A stretch of DNA of 64,000 nucleotides. It comes from Dyella humicola (GTDB lineage: Bacteria > Pseudomonadota > Gammaproteobacteria > Xanthomonadales > Rhodanobacteraceae). The notes under the pieces are model-generated. The model saw only the letters and a program-made list of their open reading frames with translations, had not been told where the DNA came from and did not search any database. The translations under genes were made by a program, and so were the position numbers. The stretch is from contig NZ_JAPDPC010000001.1 of assembly GCF_026283945.1 (NCBI RefSeq), forward strand, positions 124,001 through 188,000, given 5' to 3'. Below are positions 57,227-64,000 of this stretch, piece by piece (position 1 is the first letter of the stretch; each line of letters begins with the position of its first letter).

Positions 57227-57892
57227 TCAGTTCGCCGGCGGTGCATCGCCACTGAACTTCACCGGCGTAGCGCCCTTCACCGGACCGATCTGCGCGGAAT
57301 CGCTCACCTGCAGCACCACGTCACGACGAAACTCCAGCGGACCCTGCACGACGGCGTGCGGGCCGATCACTACGTGCGGCAGCCGGTTGTTGCTGTTCCA
57401 GTTGAACCAGCCACCCGGCTTGTCAACCAGGATGCCGCCCTCGACATGGGAGTTGGCGCCGACCGTAATGTCGCCGTTGGTCGTCTGGATGCCGCCGCCT
57501 ACATGAGCGGCATCAAGGGTAATGCCGCCGTTGACGGTGCTGGTCTTGCCGGCGACGTCGGTATGTTCACCCAGGCGAATGCCGCCATTGGTGGTGCTCA
57601 CCGGGCCGGTGACGCGATCGCTGGCGCCCAGGGTGACCGAGCCGTTCACGGTATCGACGGCCGTCGCCTGGGATTTGTCGCCAAGCTCCACTGAGCCGTT
57701 GACGGTACTGGCCTTGAGTATGGTTGCGTTGTCGCCGACGCGGACAGCGCCGTTCACCGTGCTTACGTTGCCGGCTTGTTGGCCGGATTCGACATGCACG
57801 GTGCCATTGACCTTGCTGACGTCGTTATCCGCCGCCAGCGCGGACAAGGGCAGGGCCAGGCCAAAGGCAATCGTGATCAGGTTACGGCGCAT
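57227..57892 (-). CDS. Secreted repeat protein (TVNGxVxLG repeats)
   Basis: A 221-residue exported protein from ATG 57892 (GGAG upstream) with signal peptide (LITIAFGLALPLSALA). The mature part repeats a 16-20 residue unit about seven times, each with (T/S)(V/T)NG followed by a (V/I)xLG strand (KASTVNGSVELGDKSQATAV), predicting a right-handed beta-helix. The end (SDSAQIGPVKGATPVKFSGD) caps it. It resembles bactofilin-like or DUF4097-type beta-helices; function unknown, probably periplasmic or surface-bound. Confidence 0.75.
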   Translation of the reverse strand: MRRNLITIAFGLALPLSALAADNDVSKVNGTVHVESGQQAGNVSTVNGAVRVGDNATILKASTVNGSVELGDKSQATAVDTVNGSVTLGASDRVTGPVSTTNGGIRLGEHTDVAGKTSTVNGGITLDAAHVGGGIQTTNGDITVGANSHVEGGILVDKPGGWFNWNSNNRLPHVVIGPHAVVQGPLEFRRDVVLQVSDSAQIGPVKGATPVKFSGDAPPAN

Positions 57893-58040
57893 AACAAACT
57901 CCACGTAGAGATATTGACCGCCGTAGGATGCCTGCCGGCAGCTGCGGGTTTAGCATGACCTTCGACAGGGGCCGGCCGGTCATTTGACGTACTCGGGGTC
58001 GAGCCTCACCATTTCACGTTTCTGGTTGCGAATTCCCGCC

Positions 58041-58784
58041 ATGCACAAGCTCGTACTCATCCGACACGGCCAGTCCCAGTGGAACCTCGACAATCGCTTC
58101 AGCGGCTGGGCCGACGTGGATCTCACCGAACAGGGCATGGCCGAAGCCGCCGAGGCGGGTCGTTTGCTCAAGGCCGAAGGCTACACCTTCGATGTGGCCC
58201 ACACCTCGGTACTCAAGCGTGCCGTGCGTACGCTGTGGGGCGTGCAGGACGCCATGGACCTGATGTGGATACCGGTGCATTTCGAATGGCGTCTCAACGA
58301 GCGCCATTACGGCGCGCTCACCGGCCTGAACAAGGCCGAGACCGCGGCGAAGTTCGGCGAGGACCAGGTCAAGGTCTGGCGCCGCAGCTACGACATCCCG
58401 CCGCCGCCGCTCGATCGCGCCGCCAACGAGTCGGTCACCGATCCGCGCTATGCCAAGCTGGACCCGAAGGACATCCCGGATACCGAGTGCCTCAAGGACA
58501 CCGTCGCCCGCGTGCTGCCGTACTGGCATGAGGTGCTGGCGCCCGCGATCCGCGCTGGCCAGCGTGTCGTGGTGGCCGCACACGGCAATTCGCTGCGCGC
58601 GCTGGTGAAGTATCTGGACAACATCTCCGACGACGACATCGTCGAGCTGAACATCCCCAATGGCGTGCCGCTGGTGTACGAATTCGACGCCGACCTCAAG
58701 CCGCTGCGCCACTACTACCTCGGCGATGCCGAAGCGATTGCGGCCAAGATGGCCGCCGTGGCCAACCAGGGCAAGGCCAAGTAA
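58041..58784 (+). CDS. gpmA: 2,3-bisphosphoglycerate-dependent phosphoglycerate mutase
   Basis: A 247-residue glycolytic mutase. Catalytic motif [20 protein letters not shown] (His9), second histidine in [18 protein letters not shown], and [23 protein letters not shown] 58041 gives the family start; the upstream extension to 57984 is not conserved. Confidence 0.99.
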   Translation: MHKLVLIRHGQSQWNLDNRFSGWADVDLTEQGMAEAAEAGRLLKAEGYTFDVAHTSVLKRAVRTLWGVQDAMDLMWIPVHFEWRLNERHYGALTGLNKAETAAKFGEDQVKVWRRSYDIPPPPLDRAANESVTDPRYAKLDPKDIPDTECLKDTVARVLPYWHEVLAPAIRAGQRVVVAAHGNSLRALVKYLDNISDDDIVELNIPNGVPLVYEFDADLKPLRHYYLGDAEAIAAKMAAVANQGKAK

Positions 58785-58798
58785 GAGGCTGCCTAGCA

Positions 58799-58830
58799 CC
58801 ATCGTGGGTGACAGCTGTCACCCACGATGG
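58799..58830. repeat. 32-bp perfect palindrome
   Basis: Sixteen bases (CCATCGTGGGTGACAG) are followed directly by their exact reverse complement, 14 bases after the gpmA stop. It could act as hairpin terminator, but no T-run follows, so a mobile palindrome or protein site is equally possible. Confidence 0.85.
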
Positions 58831-58904
58831 CTGTGCCATGCCCATCGCCACCGCGGTGGGGGGTCCGATAAGCTGCGAAGCCTGTTCCCAGCGAAGGACT
58901 GCCC

Positions 58905-59860
<956 letters not shown>

Positions 59861-59963
59861 TTAGCGTGTAGGACAATGCCTACATCTTCTAGCGGAGCAA
59901 GCTGATGGTGGCGTTTAAAGAGATGAATCTACACTGCCCCCCGACGAGCTCGAGGTGCTGTCC

Positions 59964-60212
59964 ATGATGGATAGGCAGGATATCGACCAACTTGCCCAGC
60001 GTCTTGTTTCGTTGGTTCCAAATGGATTGACCCAGGCGCACCAGGATTTGCGCACCAACTTCAGCGATGTTCTGGCGCAGGGATTGCGCCGCCTTGATCT
60101 AGTCACCCGCGAGGAGTTTGACGTCCAGAGCCAGGTCCTGGCGCGTACCCGCGCCAAAGTCGAGGCGTTGGAGAAACGAATCGCCGATCTTGAGGCCGGC
60201 GCTGCCACCTAA
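59964..60212 (+). CDS. ubiK: Ubiquinone biosynthesis accessory factor UbiK
   Basis: An 82-residue BMFP-family protein (YqiC). The first half is an amphipathic helix (LAQRLVSLVPNGLTQAHQDL) and the C-terminus a coiled coil (VLARTRAKVEALEKRIADLE). UbiK supports the aerobic Ubi complex. ATGs at 59964 and 59967 are equally possible. A strong terminator follows. Confidence 0.9.
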   Translation: MMDRQDIDQLAQRLVSLVPNGLTQAHQDLRTNFSDVLAQGLRRLDLVTREEFDVQSQVLARTRAKVEALEKRIADLEAGAAT

Positions 60213-60240
60213 GGGGCGTAGCGCGGGTCCACGTCCCGGG

Positions 60241-60296
60241 AGCCGCCCCCGATCTGTCACCCTCACCCCGAGAACGATCGGGGGCGGCTGTTTTTA
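60241..60296 (+). terminator. Rho-independent terminator after ubiK
   Basis: AGCCGCCCCCGATC pairs perfectly with GATCGGGGGCGGCT over a 21-base loop, followed by GTTTTTATT. Located 29 bases after the stop. Confidence 0.93.
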
Positions 60297-60375
60297 TTCA
60301 CAGGTCGCTTGAGGGATCCAACCCTGTGCTTCAACCTGGCAGTTGCGCTCGTCTCGCTCGTTCTGTGCCGGCGCC

Positions 60376-61875
60376 ATGAGCCTCGCCGTTACGCTTAGCC
60401 GTGCCCAGGAAGGCGTGACGGCACCGCAGGTGATGGTCGAGGTTCATCTGTCCGGTGGCTCGCCGGACACCAATATCGTGGGTCTGCCTGAAGCCGCCGT
60501 TCGCGAGGCGCGCGACCGCGTGCGAGTGGCGATCCAGAACACCTCTTTTGAGTACCCGAATCGAAGGGTCACCGTGAATCTGGCGCCGGCCGAGCTGCCG
60601 AAGGATGGCGGCCGCTTCGATCTCGCCATTGCGCTGGGCATCCTGGCCGCCGGGGGGCAGGTGCCGCGCGAGAAGCTGGACGACTGCGAGTTTCTGGGCG
60701 AACTGGCGCTGTCAGGCGCGCTGCGCGGCGTGTCGGGCGTGCTGCCGGCGCTGTTGCGGGCTCGGGCACGCGGGCGTCGCGTCGTCGTGCCGCGCGCAAA
60801 CGCGGCCGAGGCCGCCCTGGTTTCCGATGCCGATGTGCTGGTGGCCGACACGTTGGCCGAAGTATGCGGCTGGTTGCGCGGGGCACAGGATCTCGCTCTT
60901 CCGGCCGAAGCGCCTGAGGCCTGCACAGAATTGGCTGGTCCGGACCTCGCCGACGTACGCGGGCAGCTACAAGCGCGACGTGCGCTGGAGATCGCTGCCA
61001 CCGGTGGCCATCATTTGCTGCTGGCAGGGCCGCCGGGCACTGGCAAGACCATGCTGGCCGAGCGCTTGCCCGGCATTCTGCCGCCGATGACCGAGCTAGA
61101 AGCGCTGGAAACCTGCGCGGTGTTGTCGGTGGCCGGACAGGCCGTGGACCCCTCGCGTTGGCGTCGGCGCCCGTTCCGGGCGCCCCATCACACGACATCG
61201 GCCATCGCGCTGGTGGGCGGTGGCTCGGTGCCTCGGCCGGGCGAGATTTCGCTGGCGCATAACGGCGTGCTGTTCCTGGACGAGCTGCCCGAATTCGGTC
61301 GGCATTTACTGGATGTATTGCGGGAGCCGATGGAGTCCGGTCATATCGTGATCTCCCGGGCGGCGCGGCAATCGGCCTTCCCGGCCCAGTTCCAGCTGGT
61401 GGCGGCGATGAACCCCTGCCCCTGCGGCTACGCCGGCGATCCGCGTAAGCATTGTCAATGTACGCCGGACCAGATCCAGCGTTACCGCGCACGTATTTCG
61501 GGACCGCTGCTGGACCGCATCGACCTGAGTCTGGAAGTGCCGCGCGTACCACTGAGCGAATTGGATACGCCACGCGGTGAGCACGACGAGGACTCGGCCA
61601 CGGTCCGGGCCCGGGTGGTGCGGGCGCGGAAGCATGCCTTGATGCGGGCAGGTCGCTCCAATGCCGAAATCAGCACGCGCGAACTGGAACGGGACTGCGC
61701 CCTGGGGCCGGCCGAGCGGCGTTGGTTCGATGCAGCGCTGGAGCGCCTGGGCTTATCGGCCCGCGCTTATCACCGCACGTTGCGGGTGGCTCGCACCATT
61801 GCCGACCTCGATGGCGGGGCAGCCTTGCTGGACCGCTCGCACCTTGCCGAGGCGTTGACCTACCGGCATTTCTGA
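60376..61875 (+). CDS. comM: ComM/YifB Mg-chelatase-like AAA+ ATPase
   Basis: A 499-residue AAA+ helicase that extends branch migration during natural transformation. The Lon-like N-terminal domain has HLSGGSPDTNIVGLPEAAVR. Walker A is AGPPGTGKTMLAERLPGIL near residue 217; Walker B is VLFLDELPEFGRH; the Mg-chelatase block MNPCPCGYAGDP supplies zinc ligands. ATG 60376 fits the family opening MSLAVTLSRAQ. Confidence 0.96.
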   Translation: MSLAVTLSRAQEGVTAPQVMVEVHLSGGSPDTNIVGLPEAAVREARDRVRVAIQNTSFEYPNRRVTVNLAPAELPKDGGRFDLAIALGILAAGGQVPREKLDDCEFLGELALSGALRGVSGVLPALLRARARGRRVVVPRANAAEAALVSDADVLVADTLAEVCGWLRGAQDLALPAEAPEACTELAGPDLADVRGQLQARRALEIAATGGHHLLLAGPPGTGKTMLAERLPGILPPMTELEALETCAVLSVAGQAVDPSRWRRRPFRAPHHTTSAIALVGGGSVPRPGEISLAHNGVLFLDELPEFGRHLLDVLREPMESGHIVISRAARQSAFPAQFQLVAAMNPCPCGYAGDPRKHCQCTPDQIQRYRARISGPLLDRIDLSLEVPRVPLSELDTPRGEHDEDSATVRARVVRARKHALMRAGRSNAEISTRELERDCALGPAERRWFDAALERLGLSARAYHRTLRVARTIADLDGGAALLDRSHLAEALTYRHF

Positions 61876-62135
61876 GGGGGCGCCGGCTGGCGCGAGGCAA
61901 TTGTTGTACTGATGGGTATTGACTTGTTCGGCAAGCGGGGTAATATTTGTACCCGCTAGTTCGCAAATGAACTATGCCCGCCACCCCGGTATCGGTACTC
62001 CCTCCCCCTCCCCCGTCCGATACCGGGGCTTGGCCCCCTTCCTCCCCCTTCATGTTCATCGGTCCGCCAAATGGTGGACGTTGCTGCTGCGCGCGTGCTC
62101 CGATAGGTCCCTGACGGGCACGCGAAGGATGGCGC

Positions 62136-63935
62136 ATGGCGGCTGACCTTGGACTGTTGCTGGTTTGCCTGCTGGGCATCGGTTTCTTTTGCCAGTGGCT
62201 GGCATGGCGGGTAAGGCTGCCGGCGATCCTGTTCCTGCTGTTGGCGGGCATCCTGCTTGGGCCGGTGGGTCATGTGGTGGCGCCGGATCAACTGCTGGGG
62301 CCACTGCTGTTCCCGGTGGTGTCGCTGGCCGTGGCGGTGATCCTGTTCGAAGGCAGCCTTACCTTGCGCTTCAGCGAATTGCCCGGCATCGGCGGCGTGG
62401 TCCGTGGGCTGGTGACCTATGGCGCCGTGGTCGCCGTGCTGCTGCTGGCGCTGGCTGCCCACTACCTGGCGGACTTGAGCTGGGAGGTCTCCCTGCTATT
62501 TGGTGCGCTCACCTGCGTCACCGGGCCGACGGTGATTGCGCCGATGCTGCGCACGGTGCGGCCGAACGCGCGTATCGCCAACACGCTGCGCTGGGAGGGC
62601 ATCGTGATCGATCCGCTCGGCGCGCTGTTCGCCGTGCTGGTGTACGAAGCGATCGTGACGCACGAGCAAGGCCACACCCTTGGCGTGTTCCTGCTGGTGA
62701 TCGGTTGTGGCATGGCAATCGGTCTGGCCTCGGCCTGGCTGCTGGCCGCCCTGCTGCGCCGTCACATGATTCCCGAGTACCTGCAGAACTACGGCGCGCT
62801 GGTGACCGTGTTGCTCGCGTTCTCGTTCTCCAACACCATCACCCACGAGTCCGGCCTGCTGGCGGTCACGGTGATGGGCATCGCGCTGGGCAATATGCGC
62901 GATGTGCATATCGAGGACATTCTCGACTTCAAGGAAAACCTCACCACCCTGCTGGCCTCGGTGCTGTTCATCCTGCTCGCGGCGCGACTGGATTGGCCCT
63001 TGCCCGATGGCGTGTTGTGGTCGGGCATCGCGATCTTCATCGCGGCACAACTGGTGGTGCGTCCGCTCACGGTGGCGATTGCCAGCGCCGGCAGCTCGCT
63101 AAGTTGGCGCGAGCGTGCCTTGATTGCGTGGGTGGCGCCGCGTGGCATCGTCGCGGCGGCGGTGTCCGCCCTGTTTGCGCTGCGGCTGGATGATCTGCAG
63201 CTGCCGGGTGCCGAGGCGCTGGTACCGTTGGTGTTCATCCTGATCGTCGGTACGGTGGTATTGCAGAGCGCCACCGCGCGCCCTTTGGCACGCTGGCTGA
63301 GAGTCGCCGAACCCGATCCCAACGGCGTGTTGATCTATGGTTCGGATCAAGCGGCGCGCGCGGTAGCGCGAGCACTGGCCGATGCCGGGTTCCGCGTGAT
63401 CGTGGCGGATGAGCAGTGGGAAGGTATCCGTCAGGCGCGCATGGATGGATTGACCGCGTTTTATGGCCATCCCGCCAGCGCCTATGCGGAGCGACATCTC
63501 GACCTCACCGGTATCGGTCGCTTGCTGGCGATGTCGACGCATCGCGAGCGCAACACGCTCGCCTGTGTGCACTACCGCCGGGACTTTGGGCGCGAACGCG
63601 TCTATCGATTGCGCAACGAAGATCCACAGGACGCGAGTGAGCGAGGCGAGCTGGTGCGGAGTCTGCTGGCGCCGCCGCTATTCGCTGCCGACATGACGCA
63701 TCAGCGTTTCATCCAGCTGCTGGCGCAAGGCTGGCGCATCAAGTCGACACGCCTCACGGTCACCTTCGACTGGCCGCACTTCATCGAACAGTATGGTTCC
63801 GACACCGTGTTGTTGTTCGGCGTGGAAGAAAAGGGCGCGCTGCGCGTGGCGTCGGTGAAGCGAGAGCTGGAACCTCGTCCTGGCTGGACTGTGACTACGC
63901 TGGTGCCACCGGAAGCGACCGAGCGATCTGGCTGA
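62136..63935 (+). CDS. CPA-type Na+(K+)/H+ antiporter with TrkA-N domain
   Basis: A 599-residue transporter. About 12 helices occupy residues 1-385, with LFEGSLTLRFSELPGIGG and LTCVTGPTVIAPMLRTVRPN typical of the NhaP/CPA1 core (the acidic/FEGS and TGPT motifs). A cytoplasmic NAD-binding TrkA-N-like domain follows (VLIYGSDQAARAVARALAD; GRLLAMSTHRERNTLACVHY), then a ~90-residue tail. It exchanges monovalent cations for protons under nucleotide control. Monocistronic as seen. Confidence 0.93.
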   Translation: MAADLGLLLVCLLGIGFFCQWLAWRVRLPAILFLLLAGILLGPVGHVVAPDQLLGPLLFPVVSLAVAVILFEGSLTLRFSELPGIGGVVRGLVTYGAVVAVLLLALAAHYLADLSWEVSLLFGALTCVTGPTVIAPMLRTVRPNARIANTLRWEGIVIDPLGALFAVLVYEAIVTHEQGHTLGVFLLVIGCGMAIGLASAWLLAALLRRHMIPEYLQNYGALVTVLLAFSFSNTITHESGLLAVTVMGIALGNMRDVHIEDILDFKENLTTLLASVLFILLAARLDWPLPDGVLWSGIAIFIAAQLVVRPLTVAIASAGSSLSWRERALIAWVAPRGIVAAAVSALFALRLDDLQLPGAEALVPLVFILIVGTVVLQSATARPLARWLRVAEPDPNGVLIYGSDQAARAVARALADAGFRVIVADEQWEGIRQARMDGLTAFYGHPASAYAERHLDLTGIGRLLAMSTHRERNTLACVHYRRDFGRERVYRLRNEDPQDASERGELVRSLLAPPLFAADMTHQRFIQLLAQGWRIKSTRLTVTFDWPHFIEQYGSDTVLLFGVEEKGALRVASVKRELEPRPGWTVTTLVPPEATERSG

Positions 63936-63964
63936 TCGGCGCGGGCCGCCCTTCCCTGCGTAGC

Positions 63965-63993
63965 GTGCGCGGAGAGCCTGGCTCTCCGCGCAC
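63965..63993. terminator. Hairpin after the antiporter gene
   Basis: GTGCGCGGAGAGCC and GGCTCTCCGCGCAC are perfect 14-base complements around one base, 29 bases after the stop. No T-run is seen before 64,000, so it may be a REP-like palindrome instead of a terminator. Confidence 0.5.
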
Positions 63994-64000
63994 ACGCCGG

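Noticed and set aside
62165-63193. 342-codon alternative plus-strand frame in the antiporter gene
   Set aside because: Gly/Ala/Arg-rich shadow; the other frame gives a clear transporter with membrane helices.

Overview
The window reads as chromosome of a high-GC gammaproteobacterium of the Xanthomonadales/Lysobacterales. Rhodanobacteraceae (Dyella- or Luteibacter-like) is the best guess. The basis is a XanB2-type chorismatase beside an aryl-polyene/xanthomonadin gene cluster, directly downstream of a standard atpIBEFHAGDC-glmU block, plus core genes (gpmA, hemF, glnB, ubiK, comM) with strong GC bias. The genus is inference; no rRNA or tRNA gene was recognised.

Positions 1 to about 24,000 are accessory DNA. 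The first 9.9 kb is one tight plus-strand operon whose genes overlap or lie a few bases apart: the 3' part of an Hsp70-like ATPase, a UvrD-type helicase, a large DrmA-like helicase, a DrmB-like DUF1998 protein, and a NERD-nuclease/UvrD-helicase fusion. The drmA-drmB core is the signature of DISARM phage defence, but no drmC or methyltransferase is visible, and the Hsp70 plus two UvrD-type partners are not a DISARM class I can name. This is the best candidate for an undescribed system. It is followed by a phage-type tyrosine integrase (minus strand) and, divergently, a giant (about 1,660 aa) protein with two tyrosine-recombinase-like catalytic regions. Next come a YefM/YoeB toxin-antitoxin pair, a DUF2384-like gene, and the 'mobile mystery' A/B pair (HTH regulator plus Fic protein). 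After these lies a small array of orphan genes: a HAD protein with a HigA-like N-terminus, a short ORF, a dual-specificity phosphatase and a membrane protein. They are separated by copies of a motif containing GATGACTA.

From 24.7 kb the sequence is core-like: an M3 metallopeptidase lipoprotein (dcp-like), a winged-helix/NTPase regulator, a SulP transporter, two paralogous outer-membrane channel proteins flanking ppk2 and a small RRM-like protein, queD and a phasin. Then follow the complete F-type ATP synthase operon with promoter and terminator, a TonB-C-domain lipoprotein and glmU.

Positions 46,388 to 55,275 hold an aryl-polyene (xanthomonadin-type) pathway. XanB2 makes the hydroxybenzoate starter. 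An ACP, two hotdog dehydratases, a ketosynthase and a chain-length-factor-like ketosynthase build the polyene. An acyltransferase, a glycosyltransferase, a LolA-like carrier and an MMPL/RND exporter attach and export it. No ketoreductase or aromatic-acid ligase is seen here. The window ends with ydcF, hemF, a repeat-rich secreted protein, gpmA, a CcdC-like membrane protein, glnB, ubiK, comM and a CPA-type antiporter, with several palindromic intergenic elements between them.
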